A stretch of 64,000 nucleotides of DNA. It comes from Saccharobesus litoralis. Lineage in GTDB: Bacteria; Pseudomonadota; Gammaproteobacteria; Enterobacterales; Alteromonadaceae. This document shows positions 51,614 to 60,202 of this stretch, one piece after another; the first letter of the stretch is position 1; each line of letters starts with the position of its first letter. The stretch lies in the NCBI RefSeq assembly GCF_003063625.1, contig NZ_CP026604.1, positions 1,426,001-1,490,000 of the forward strand, read 5' to 3'. The notes beneath the pieces are model-generated. The model searched no databases. It was not told the DNA's origin and worked only from the letters and a program-made list of their open reading frames with translations. The position numbers and the translations under genes were made by a program.

Positions 51614-52720
51614 ATGAGTAAAAAAACCTCTTTCGACATTACAGTCTTACCTGGCGATGGCATTGGTGTAGAAATTACGCCAGTGTGTATCGAACTAATT
51701 GAAAAAGTGCTAACTAAGCTAGATGCCGATGTCAGTATAAACTTCACCACGTTTGAAGCTGGCGCAGCATACTATCAAAAAACGGGTATTTCCTTGCCTG
51801 AAGAAGCCTTAGCGCATGCGCAACAATCGGATGCTACCCTATTGGCTTGTATGGGCTTACCGAGTATACGTTATCCGGATGGTCGTGAAATTGCACCGCA
51901 ATTAGAACTGCGTGAAAAGTTGGATTTATATGCCGGTGTACGCCCAGTTAAAACCATGCCGGGTTTACCGCTGCCTTTGGCCGATGAACGTGGCAGTCAA
52001 CTCGATTTTGTGATGATCCGCGAAAGTACCGAGGGTTTATTTTCGTCCCGCGAGAGCTTTAGAATTGAAGGACAAGGTCAAGATGAAGCGGCTTATGATA
52101 CGCAAAAAATCAGTCGTCGCGGTTGTGAACGCTTATTTAACTTTGCGTTCAAAATGGCTGAACAACGCAAACAAAAAGGTAAGCAAGGATTAGTGACCTG
52201 TATCGACAAAGCGAATGTGTTGGGTTCCTTTTATTATATGCGCCAAGTGTTTGATGAAGTCGCACAACACTACCCACATTTAGAAGCAGATCATATATAT
52301 GTTGATGCCTGTGCATTACAGTTAGTGCGTCAACCTTGGGCTTATGATGTCATGGTCACTGAGAACATGTTTGGCGATATTCTCTCGGATTTATGTGCCG
52401 GCCTAATGGGTGGTATGGGCATGGCACCATCGGGTGACATTGGTGAAAACAGCGCGGTATTTCAACCTTGTCATGGCAGTGCACCGGATATTATTGGCCA
52501 AGGCAAAGCTAACCCAACCGCCATGTTTTTATCAGCGGCACTGATGTTGGAATGGTTAGGCTATCAACATCAAAACCAAGCAATGTTAGACGCAGCCAAT
52601 AAAATTAATCAAGTGGTAGAAGCCGCGTACGCAACAGGCGATTTATTGCCTTATGAGTTAGGTGGCAGTGATGGCACCGTTGCGATTAGCTCCAAAGTAT
52701 TTGCTATGTTGGAACAATAA
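51614..52720 (+). CDS. Isocitrate/isopropylmalate dehydrogenase-family enzyme, tartrate/tetronate-like
   Basis: A 368-residue cytoplasmic NAD(P)-dependent beta-decarboxylating dehydrogenase. Family marks: ITVLPGDGIGVEITP, LELREKLDLYAGVRPVK (substrate-arginine region), DFVMIRESTEGLF, VTCIDKANVLGSF (catalytic Lys), TENMFGDILSDLCAGLMGG (metal Asp) and PCHGSAPDIIGQGKANPTAM. Leucine genes are absent, so a role in 3-isopropylmalate metabolism is unlikely. In this setting it probably oxidises and perhaps decarboxylates a hydroxy acid such as tartrate, malate or a tetronate. GAGA ahead of the start; 48 bases after the GntR gene, in one operon with tctCBA. Confidence 0.85.
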   Translation: MSKKTSFDITVLPGDGIGVEITPVCIELIEKVLTKLDADVSINFTTFEAGAAYYQKTGISLPEEALAHAQQSDATLLACMGLPSIRYPDGREIAPQLELREKLDLYAGVRPVKTMPGLPLPLADERGSQLDFVMIRESTEGLFSSRESFRIEGQGQDEAAYDTQKISRRGCERLFNFAFKMAEQRKQKGKQGLVTCIDKANVLGSFYYMRQVFDEVAQHYPHLEADHIYVDACALQLVRQPWAYDVMVTENMFGDILSDLCAGLMGGMGMAPSGDIGENSAVFQPCHGSAPDIIGQGKANPTAMFLSAALMLEWLGYQHQNQAMLDAANKINQVVEAAYATGDLLPYELGGSDGTVAISSKVFAMLEQ

Positions 52721-52736
52721 GCTTAAGGAAGGCGAT

Positions 52737-53756
52737 ATGACTCGTTTAATACCAGCTTTAGTGATATTCACCAGTTTGCTCAGTATTTGTTTACCGACAC
52801 ACGCTGCAAAAAAATATCCTTATCGGCCGATTACGAATACTGTGGTGTGGGGTGCCGGTGGTGGCACAGACTCGATAAACCGCATGATCATGGCTGAAAT
52901 GGAAAAAGAGTTAGGCGTTAAGGTACGCGTGGCCAATAAAACCGGTGGTATTGCCGGTTCAATTGGCATGAAGTACGTTCACAGCAAACGCCCAGATGGC
53001 TATAACTTGGTTGGAATTTCAGAGTCAAATGTTACCTCTTCGGTTAATGGCGGGTGGAATAAGCGTTTTGATCAATGGTGGCCGTTTATTGTTGGCGGTT
53101 CACCCGATATTATTTCAGTGGCGGCCAATTCGCCTTATACCGATTTAAAACAGCTAATTGAAGCATCTAAAGCTAACCCTAAAACCATTAAAGTGGCTGC
53201 GGGTGATATTGGCTCTATTCATCATTTAAATATGTTGGCTTTAGTTAAAGGTACAGGCGCCAGCTTTAAGTTTATTCCTTACCCTGGCTCGGCTAAATCG
53301 CAAACGGCGGTACTGACTGGCGAAGTGGATATTGTGATCACTTCCGTGGCTGAACAAGCCGCGCTGATCCGTGGTAAAAAATTAAAACCACTTGCCACAT
53401 TAACCCCATCTGCGTTCAGTGGCGATAACATTCCTATCATTGTTTCGGCTTTGTCTATTTACCCAACCTTGCATGAGCATTTACCTATTAAACAAGCTAT
53501 AGGGTTTGCGGTGCACGCCCAAGCTTCACCTTCTACTAAATTGATATTAGGCGCAGCGTTTGAAAAAGCCATGCAGTCAGATAAGGTGAAATCGTGGGCC
53601 AAACAAAATTATTATCAATTATCCGGTAAGCATGGCTTACAAGCGAAAATTGAGTTTTCCCGTTTAGAGTCGCTGTTTGCTTGGACCTTGTATGATTTAG
53701 GGGCGGTGAACATTTCGCCGCAAGTATTTGGTATTGATAAACCTAAACTGCAATGA
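52737..53756 (+). CDS. Tripartite tricarboxylate-type transporter binding protein, TctC-like
   Basis: A 339-residue periplasmic protein; the start at 52737 follows AAGGAAGG and gives the signal LVIFTSLLSICLPTHA (the frame opens earlier, inside the dehydrogenase gene). TctC pattern: TVVWGAGGGTDSINRMIMAEM, KTGGIAGSIGMKYVHSKRPDGYNL, PGSAKSQTAVLTGEVDIVI. It binds a carboxylated substrate for TctBA. Overlaps tctB by four bases (ATGA). The context suggests a four-carbon or six-carbon acid sugar. Confidence 0.93.
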   Translation: MTRLIPALVIFTSLLSICLPTHAAKKYPYRPITNTVVWGAGGGTDSINRMIMAEMEKELGVKVRVANKTGGIAGSIGMKYVHSKRPDGYNLVGISESNVTSSVNGGWNKRFDQWWPFIVGGSPDIISVAANSPYTDLKQLIEASKANPKTIKVAAGDIGSIHHLNMLALVKGTGASFKFIPYPGSAKSQTAVLTGEVDIVITSVAEQAALIRGKKLKPLATLTPSAFSGDNIPIIVSALSIYPTLHEHLPIKQAIGFAVHAQASPSTKLILGAAFEKAMQSDKVKSWAKQNYYQLSGKHGLQAKIEFSRLESLFAWTLYDLGAVNISPQVFGIDKPKLQ

Positions 53757-54520
53757 GCCAATTAATGTTACGTCGAGCCGATTTGCGCATTGCTCTAGTT
53801 TTACTACTGGTTTGTCTGGCGCTTATTGTTGAAACCTTATCTTATCCCATGACTGGGGATTATGCGGGCGTGGAGAGTAAGTGGTATGTTTCGCCCGCAT
53901 TATTTCCCTTGATATTGTTGATATTACTGAGTTTGGCTTGTGTATTTGTGTTGCAAAATGCCCTGCGCAATGGTGGTGCTCAGCAATTGTTTAAGGTCAG
54001 CTCTTGGCTTGGTCAGCTCGATGATAAAGTCAATCTTGATCGTTGGTATGTCATTGGCTTGTTGTCGGCTTATGTGTACGTTTATATACCGTCTTTTGAT
54101 TTTTATTTAGCGACTAGTCTATTTTTATTGTCGGCTTGTTATCGCTTTTACTTTAAGCATGCCAGCCTCGCTTGGGTTAGCTTATTTAACCTAGCGGTGG
54201 TCAGTAGTGTTTTGTTATTACGCGGCTTTTACGCTGAGTCTTTTTATTTACTCAGTACTGAGCTTGCTAGTGACGAGGCGCTGATTGCAATAACAGATGG
54301 TGTGATCTTATTCGAGGTATTGGCTTTTATGACTTGGGTTGTGGTTAGTCAGCGACAAGCCGCTAAGCAACTGGCTTATTTAATTCTCACCTGTTTTGTG
54401 ATGCCGCTGGTTTTGATCATTATCTTTCAATTTTTGTTGTATGTACCTATGCCGGTAGAGTATGGCGTTATTAATCAAATGCTTGAAACCCTTTGGTATG
54501 TCAAATTAGGGTGGCAGTAG
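53753..54520 (+). CDS. TTT transporter small permease, TctB-like
   Basis: A 255-residue inner-membrane protein, longer than the usual ~150-residue TctB. It has the four expected helices (IALVLLLVCLALIVETLSYPM; WYVSPALFPLILLILLSLACV; a pair in 95-145) plus extra C-terminal helices (TDGVILFEVLAFMTWVVV and LILTCFVMPLVLIIIFQFLLYV). TctB proteins assist the large permease and have weak sequence conservation, so identity rests partly on its place between tctC and tctA. Confidence 0.85.
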   Translation: MSQLMLRRADLRIALVLLLVCLALIVETLSYPMTGDYAGVESKWYVSPALFPLILLILLSLACVFVLQNALRNGGAQQLFKVSSWLGQLDDKVNLDRWYVIGLLSAYVYVYIPSFDFYLATSLFLLSACYRFYFKHASLAWVSLFNLAVVSSVLLLRGFYAESFYLLSTELASDEALIAITDGVILFEVLAFMTWVVVSQRQAAKQLAYLILTCFVMPLVLIIIFQFLLYVPMPVEYGVINQMLETLWYVKLGWQ

Positions 54521-54527
54521 TCGAGCT

Positions 54528-56069
54528 ATGTTTGAACAGTTTAGTCACTTTTTTCAAATTTTATTTACCCTATGTACGGATCCCAGCAATTTAGCCGTGT
54601 TGTTTGGTGCCAGCATCATGGGGATTATCTTTGGCTCTATGCCGGGTTTAACCGCCACCTTGGGGGTGGCTTTGTTAACATCTTTAACCTATCAGTTTGA
54701 TACCAGCACCGCATTGATCGCCCTGTTGGGTTTATATGTTGGGGCGATTTATGGTGGGTCTTATCCCGCTATTTTGCTAAATATTCCAGGAACACCGGCA
54801 GCGGCCGCCACCGCGATGGACGGCCACCCTATGGCTAAACGTGGGGAAGGGGGCCGAGCATTAGGCTTAACGACCACTGCATCCATGATCGGCACCATTA
54901 TTGGTTTATTGTTTTTGGTGATCCTTGCTCCGGTTATTGCCACGCTAGCTTTGCAATTTACGTCGTGGGAGTTCTTCTTGCTGGCGCTGTTCGGTATTTT
55001 AATTAGCGGGACCTTGGCCAGTAGCGATATGGTGGTTAAAGGCTGGATAGCGGGTCTTATCGGTTTATTTCTCGCTACAGTCGGACGGGATGCCTTGCAG
55101 TTTTACCCGCGTTATACTTTTGAATCGAGCTTTTTAGATAGTGGCTTAGAAATTGTGCCTGTGCTGATCGCCGCGTTTGGGATTCCGCAAATTATTCGAG
55201 TTCTGTCGGAAAGACAAAACCTCGCGAGTAATATGCAATTTGGCCGAGTATTGCCGGAATTATCTACCTTAGTGCGTAATGCTAAACACATATTTCGCTC
55301 TGCTTGTATTGGTGTTGGGATTGGCTCAGTACCTGGTGTTGGCGAAGATATTGCCGGTTGGGTTTCTTACAGCACCGCTAAAAACACCTCCAAGCCGGAG
55401 GAGCAAGCTAAATTCGGTAAAGGCAGTGAAACCGCGATTGTCTCGTCAGAAACCGCTAATAATGCCTGTATTGGTGGAGCATTGATCCCATTACTGAGTT
55501 TAGGGATCCCAGGTAGCCCTCCGGCTGCAATGTTGTTAGGCGCCTTATTGTTGCATGGCGTTGTGCCCGGCCCGACGATTGAAGTGGATCACCCTGGCTT
55601 TTTACTCGAAGTGACCGCGATCATGATTATGGCTTCTTTTGCCATGTGGGCCAATGGCATGTTACTCGCTAAGCAAGTGGTTAAACTATTATATGTGCCT
55701 ACGCCGTTATTTATGCCCTTGATTGCCGTGCTGTGTATTTTAGGCTCGTACTCATTAGGGCTGAACTTGTTTAATTTGTATATCATGATCCCAATAGGCA
55801 TTGCGGCTTATGTATTAGGTGAATATAAGTTTCCTATCTCGCCATTAGTGATTGGTCTGGTGTTAGGGGGAATGGCAGATGAAAGCTTACGTCGCGCGCT
55901 TATGTTGTCCGACGGCAGCTTTTTGCCTATGTTACAGCGCCCTGTTGCTTTGTTATTGTTAGTGGTCATTGTTTATTTTGTCTTGGCGCAAATTCCTGCC
56001 GCCAAACGAGCGATGCGGCGTTTAAACCCTTTTATTAAAACCAATAAGTCGTTGACGACGGTAAATTAA
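54528..56069 (+). CDS. TTT transporter large permease, TctA-like
   Basis: A 513-residue inner-membrane protein with about 12 helices. TctA motifs are clear: ASIMGIIFGSMPGLTATLGV, IYGGSYPAILLNIPGTPAAAATAMDG, the second half-repeat VGIGSVPGVGEDIAGWVSY, and LIPLLSLGIPGSPPAAMLLGAL. It moves the substrate delivered by TctC, driven by ion gradients. Seven bases after tctB. Its stop codon is part of a 15-bp inverted repeat that pairs with the next gene's ribosome site. Confidence 0.95.
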   Translation: MFEQFSHFFQILFTLCTDPSNLAVLFGASIMGIIFGSMPGLTATLGVALLTSLTYQFDTSTALIALLGLYVGAIYGGSYPAILLNIPGTPAAAATAMDGHPMAKRGEGGRALGLTTTASMIGTIIGLLFLVILAPVIATLALQFTSWEFFLLALFGILISGTLASSDMVVKGWIAGLIGLFLATVGRDALQFYPRYTFESSFLDSGLEIVPVLIAAFGIPQIIRVLSERQNLASNMQFGRVLPELSTLVRNAKHIFRSACIGVGIGSVPGVGEDIAGWVSYSTAKNTSKPEEQAKFGKGSETAIVSSETANNACIGGALIPLLSLGIPGSPPAAMLLGALLLHGVVPGPTIEVDHPGFLLEVTAIMIMASFAMWANGMLLAKQVVKLLYVPTPLFMPLIAVLCILGSYSLGLNLFNLYIMIPIGIAAYVLGEYKFPISPLVIGLVLGGMADESLRRALMLSDGSFLPMLQRPVALLLLVVIVYFVLAQIPAAKRAMRRLNPFIKTNKSLTTVN

Positions 56070-56296
56070 CCTCAACTCTGGATAATAAATCCGTTTCTGG
56101 AGGCTCTTTGAACCAATTACTGCGTTAAGTTTACTTGCAATAGGCTAGCTATTGACGCGTAAACTTGCCTTGTTCTTGGCCCAAATTTCTCTCCAGAAAT
56201 AAAAAGGAACTATTGTTGGGTATCACAACTTGTTAACTAGCTGAAATTAATGATAAAAAATAATATCGTCGCAATTCTTAACCAGAGTTGAGGTTA
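56067..56296. repeat. 15-bp inverted repeat enclosing nested palindromes between tctA and the Gfo/Idh gene
   Basis: TAACCTCAACTCTGG (56067-56081) is the exact reverse complement of CCAGAGTTGAGGTTA (56282-56296). Inside lie TTTCTGGAG/CTCCAGAAA (56094-56102, 56191-56199) and a tight hairpin AAGTTTAC-CAATAG-CTATTG-GTAAACTT (56127-56166). The left arm covers the tctA stop codon; the right arm contains the GAGG ribosome site of the next gene. It could be a small transposable element or a folded mRNA switch. Confidence 0.7.
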
Positions 56297-56301
56297 GTAA
56301 A

Positions 56302-57339
56302 ATGAACGAACACAGTAAAAAGTTACGCGTAGTTGGCGTTGGTGCCGGATATTTTAGCCAGTTTCATTATGATGCATGGGCGCGATTAGATAACGTGGAA
56401 TTAGTCGCCGTTGTCGATTTAGATCACAGCAAGGCGCAGGCCATTGCTGACAAATATCAAATCCCACTGGCCAGTGATAACTTAGCCGCGACGTTACGCG
56501 ATATTAAACCTGACTTGTTGGATGTGATAACCCCTCCGGCGAGTCATCAAGCAGCTATCAGTTTAGCCGCCGAGTTAGGCATTAACTGTGTTTGTCAAAA
56601 ACCCTTTGGTGAAAACCTTGAGCAAGCGCAGCACATGGTAACGCTTGCGCAGCAAGCGAATATTGATTTAATTGTGCACGAAAATTTTCGTTTTATGCCT
56701 TGGTTTCGCCAAGTTAAGCAAATTATTGAGTCTGGCCAATTGGGCGAGATATTTAACGCGCAATTTTATTTACGCCCTGGTGATGGCCAAGGCAAAGATG
56801 CTTATCTTGCCCGCCAACCTTATTTTCAAACCATGGACAAATTTTTAGTACACGAAACGGCTATCCATATCGTGGATACTTTTCGTTATTTGTTTGGCGA
56901 AGTGAAATCGCTGTATGCCAATCTTAAGCAACGTAACCCTGTGCTCAAAGGTGAAGATGCCGGCACTATTATTTTTGACATGCATAATGGGGTTGAAGCT
57001 GTGTTTAACGGTAATCGCCTGCTGGATCACGCGGCAACGAATAAACGCAGAACCATGGGCGAAATGTTAATTGAAGGCAGTAAAGCGTGTTTAAGGTTAG
57101 ATGGTGAGGCGCGATTATGGCTACGTCCGTTCGATCAGTTACAAGCCGAGCCAATCGCTTATCAGTGGCAAGATAAAAACTTTGGTGGTGATTGCGTATT
57201 TCAACTTTGCCAGCATATTGCTCAGCATTATTTATCTAATCAGGCGTTAGAAAACAGTGCCGCGCAATACCTACGTAATATTGAAATTGAAAATGCGATT
57301 TATCAGTCTAATAGCTTGCGCGCCGCAGTTGATATATAG
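56302..57339 (+). CDS. Gfo/Idh/MocA-family oxidoreductase
   Basis: A 345-residue cytoplasmic NAD(P)-dependent sugar (acid) dehydrogenase. The N-terminal Rossmann domain has VGVGAGYFSQFHYDAWARL and LDVITPPASHQAAIS. The usual EKP motif reads CQKPFGENL, with Gln for Glu but the functional Lys kept. The C-terminal domain has HETAIHIVDTFRYLFGE, with the His/Asp pattern of the active site. GAGG lies nine bases ahead within an inverted repeat. It follows the Tct transporter and precedes the SMP-30 lactonase, a common pair for oxidising an aldose or uronate to a lactone and opening it. The substrate is not determinable. Confidence 0.9.
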   Translation: MNEHSKKLRVVGVGAGYFSQFHYDAWARLDNVELVAVVDLDHSKAQAIADKYQIPLASDNLAATLRDIKPDLLDVITPPASHQAAISLAAELGINCVCQKPFGENLEQAQHMVTLAQQANIDLIVHENFRFMPWFRQVKQIIESGQLGEIFNAQFYLRPGDGQGKDAYLARQPYFQTMDKFLVHETAIHIVDTFRYLFGEVKSLYANLKQRNPVLKGEDAGTIIFDMHNGVEAVFNGNRLLDHAATNKRRTMGEMLIEGSKACLRLDGEARLWLRPFDQLQAEPIAYQWQDKNFGGDCVFQLCQHIAQHYLSNQALENSAAQYLRNIEIENAIYQSNSLRAAVDI

Positions 57340-57379
57340 ACTAGTGCTGTTTTCAGAAAGAAATGATCAGTTGAATCTT

Positions 57380-57442
57380 TTGTAGGTCGAAGCTGCTGCT
57401 TCGTCAAAAGCTTTAAATACGACGCAAGCGTCGAACCTACAA
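57380..57442. repeat. Paired TGTAGG-type hairpins
   Basis: TTGTAGGTCGAAGCTGCTGC with TTCGTC after it, then GACGCAAGCGTCGAACCTAC: two members of the cap-conserved, stem-variable family facing each other around an AAAGCTTTAAAT centre. They lie in the 217-base gap before the SMP-30 gene. Confidence 0.65.
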
Positions 57443-57556
57443 AAATAGCTAGCATTGTTTCAACTAATCAAAATTAAATTGAAAACGCACTAGACACAAC
57501 ATGCCAATGACTAACATACAGCCCGACTAAAACCAAGACTAAAAATAAGAGAACAT

Positions 57557-58531
57557 ATGAGTTATAGCATTGACGATATTGCTTTTACAGCCGAGCATTT
57601 AGTGCGTCCAGAATGTGTTTTGGCGACACGCGCTGGTCATTTATATGTCGCGGATTTTCGCGGCGGCGTTAGCCATATCACACCAACAGGCGAACAATAC
57701 TTTTATGGCGGTGGCGATGTTGCCGGCTATGGTCAACTTAAACCTAACGGTATAGCCTTATTGGCTGATGGTAGTTTTTTAGTTGCGCATTTGGGTGATG
57801 AAAAAGGCGGCGTGTTTCGAGTTTATCGTGATAATCGCATAGAGCCCTATGTTACCCATATTGCTGGTGAACATTTACCGCCAAGCAATTTCATTTATTT
57901 AGATAAACAAGGGCGACTCTGGCTGACTGTCAGTACTCGTCATACGCCGCGTGCGGCTGCCTATCGCTCTGATATAAAAGACGGTTTTATCGCTGTAATA
58001 GAAGACGGACAAGCTCGCATTGTCGCAGATAATATCGGCTACACTAACGAGGTTTTTGTTACGCCAGATGGTATGCAGCTTTATGTTAATGCAACCTTTA
58101 GCCGTGAATTGCTACGCTACGATATAACGGCTGATAACCAACTGGAAAATGCAAAAGTCATTAGCCAGTTTGAGGCTGGAGTTTATCCGGACGGTTTAAC
58201 AATGGATAGTCAAGGTTACTTATGGATTGTCAGTATAGTCAGCAATCGCCTGATCCGCTTAAATCCAGCAACCGGTCAATATCAAATTATGTTGCAAGAT
58301 GTTGATATCGACCACCTTAATTGGGTTGAACAAGCCTATCAACAACACGCCATGGGGCGTCCACATTTGGACCAAGTTAAAGCGAAACGCTTAAGCAATA
58401 TATCCTCATTAGCCTTTAGTGGAGAAAACTTATCTCGCATGGTCTTTGGCTGCTTACTTGGCGCTAAACTGGCTTATATAGATACCGAGTTTAGCGGGAT
58501 TGCCCCCGCGCATTGGCATTTTGACGATTAA
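57557..58531 (+). CDS. SMP-30/gluconolactonase-family lactonase
   Basis: A 324-residue six-bladed propeller protein without a signal peptide. The metal-binding residues are in the expected places: Glu19 (VRPECVLA), an Asn in KPNGIALL, NEVFVTPDGMQLYVN, and Asp in YPDGLTMDSQGYLWIV. Such enzymes open sugar lactones (gluconate, rhamnonate, arabinonate). AAGAGAAC lies ahead of the start. It stands after the Gfo/Idh gene, which could make the lactone. The next step, a dehydratase, is not obvious unless UxaA or an outside enzyme serves. Confidence 0.88.
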   Translation: MSYSIDDIAFTAEHLVRPECVLATRAGHLYVADFRGGVSHITPTGEQYFYGGGDVAGYGQLKPNGIALLADGSFLVAHLGDEKGGVFRVYRDNRIEPYVTHIAGEHLPPSNFIYLDKQGRLWLTVSTRHTPRAAAYRSDIKDGFIAVIEDGQARIVADNIGYTNEVFVTPDGMQLYVNATFSRELLRYDITADNQLENAKVISQFEAGVYPDGLTMDSQGYLWIVSIVSNRLIRLNPATGQYQIMLQDVDIDHLNWVEQAYQQHAMGRPHLDQVKAKRLSNISSLAFSGENLSRMVFGCLLGAKLAYIDTEFSGIAPAHWHFDD

Positions 58532-58645
58532 GCAACGTGGTGAGTGTTAAGAGTTGGTATAACAAAACATATCTTTGTAGGGCGGATTTTATAGCCGCAA
58601 ACACAGGGTATCTAAATCATTCTGTATTGGTACAAGGTACTTGTT

Positions 58646-58711
58646 TTGTAGGTTGAAATTTATTTCAACGAATTTTGTTTGATACGCTGGGTTTGCCGGT
58701 GTAAAACCGGC
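58646..58711. repeat. Hairpin repeat and small stem between SMP-30 and sulfatase genes
   Basis: TTGTAGGTTGAAATTTATTT with CAACG after it (58647-58670) is another family member, with a GTTGAAAT stem in place of GTCGAAAT and matching changes on both arms. GCCGG (58695-58699) and CCGGC (58707-58711) then form a short stem followed by TTTAT, a possible terminator for the lactonase gene. Confidence 0.55.
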
Positions 58712-58744
58712 TTTATAAGTGACATTTTATTTCTTAATATTTCC

Positions 58745-60202
58745 CTATATTTTGCTGCGCCACTGCTGATACAGCACCTGTAATGCTTGTAATTTTTCGG
58801 GGTGCGCTTGCGATAAATCATTACGCTCTGACGGATCGCTTTTTAAATTGTATAAAAAGGTACCGACTTCAATATCAACCATTTCATACTTGGCATGACG
58901 TTGTGACGAAGGTTTAGCTATTTTCAATTTCCAATCACCTTGGCGAACCGCGACTTCGTGATTGGTATCCCAAACTAAATAGTCTCGTTCAAGTGTTTCG
59001 CCGCCTTTCAGCGCTTGTTGAATATTGATGCCGTCGGTTTTATCAAGGGTGCATCCAGATATATAAGCACACAAAGTGGGAAGAATATCCAAGGTCGAGA
59101 CAATATCATTACGTTGTTTGCCTGTTGGAATCGAATCAGGCCAAGAAATTATCATGGGAATACGAATACCGCCTTCGTATAAGGTGTATTTGCTACCACG
59201 CAGATGACCATTATTGGCGTAAATTGGGGTAGAGCCACCATTGTCGCTAATGTAAATAACTAGGGTATTTTGTCTGAGGCCGCTTTCATCTAAGTAATTA
59301 ATGACCTTGCCAATTTCGCTATCGAGTAATTCAAGCTGAGCTAAATATTGCGCTCGCCCTTCGTCATTATTTGGCATACGGCTACCGACATACCAAGTTC
59401 GGTAATCCTCTTTGGCCGGATCCCAATCGCGGTAGCCTTTTAAACCGCGGCGTTTGAGCTCGTGCTCTGGGATCTGATGCGTAAAGTTGTGCACGGCATT
59501 AAAAGCTAGTTTTAAAAAGAAAGGTTTGTCATTATTTTGCTGCATAAATTGAATGGCTTGTTTACCAAACAACTCAGTCGCAAAACCTTCTTGGTCGACT
59601 AACTGACGATTGATCCACATTGGCCCTTGCGCCAAACTTTGTCCTGCCTGTTTATGCTTTTTCTTGGACTGTAAAAAGGCGGCTTCTACACTTTCTTTAT
59701 GATTAAGGTAATGTTTGCGCCCGCCTTCAAAGCCGTAAAAATAATCAAAACCATGATTAAGTGGAAAATCACGGCGCGCATGGTTTTTAAGTTGAGTTTT
59801 ACCAAAGTGGAATTTACCCACATAGCCGTTGGTGTAACCGTTGTCTTTTAATACTTCGGCCATAGTTGGGATTGTTGCATCATTTAGCCCAGGCCCGCCA
59901 TACCAAAATGTGCCTTGTTTTTGTTGATATTGTCCTGTCATTAGCCCCATGCGAGATGCATTACAAATAGGTGACGTTGCATAAGCTTGCTTGAACAACA
60001 CCCCTTGTTGAGCCAATTTATCAATATTGGGCGTGTTGACATCGGCTAAGGTTTTGCCGTGATCGGCATAACCTTGATCATCAGACACAATCAATAAAAT
60101 GTTGGGTTTGGCCATTTGTGTTGTTGGCTTGGCCGTGAAAATGCTACTGCAAGCCGTTAATGTCAAAGGCAGTATAACTAAGGCTAATTTGTTGTAGTTC
60201 AT
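58745..60202 (-). CDS. S1-family (type I) sulfatase, lipoprotein
   Basis: A 485-residue exported enzyme with lipoprotein signal LVILPLTLTAC (Cys18). It hydrolyses sulfate esters using formylglycine made from Cys80 in SPICNASRMGLMTG, which fits C-x-A/P-x-R. Metal-binding Asp41-Asp42 (IVSDDQGYADHG) and the late YISDNGGSTPIY are present, as are GKFHFGK and RGSKYTLYEGGIRIPMIISW. The subfamily cannot be read. Ulvan rhamnose-3-sulfate, porphyran L-galactose-6-sulfate and carrageenan sulfates are all candidates. Divergent from uxaB, with an AT-rich shared promoter region. The maturation enzyme is not in the window. Confidence 0.92.
   Translation of the reverse strand: MNYNKLALVILPLTLTACSSIFTAKPTTQMAKPNILLIVSDDQGYADHGKTLADVNTPNIDKLAQQGVLFKQAYATSPICNASRMGLMTGQYQQKQGTFWYGGPGLNDATIPTMAEVLKDNGYTNGYVGKFHFGKTQLKNHARRDFPLNHGFDYFYGFEGGRKHYLNHKESVEAAFLQSKKKHKQAGQSLAQGPMWINRQLVDQEGFATELFGKQAIQFMQQNNDKPFFLKLAFNAVHNFTHQIPEHELKRRGLKGYRDWDPAKEDYRTWYVGSRMPNNDEGRAQYLAQLELLDSEIGKVINYLDESGLRQNTLVIYISDNGGSTPIYANNGHLRGSKYTLYEGGIRIPMIISWPDSIPTGKQRNDIVSTLDILPTLCAYISGCTLDKTDGINIQQALKGGETLERDYLVWDTNHEVAVRQGDWKLKIAKPSSQRHAKYEMVDIEVGTFLYNLKSDPSERNDLSQAHPEKLQALQVLYQQWRSKI

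Noticed and set aside
51614-52720. Annotation as leuB
   Set aside because: No leuA, leuC or leuD nearby; the gene sits between a GntR-FCD regulator and a Tct transporter, so an acid-sugar role fits better.
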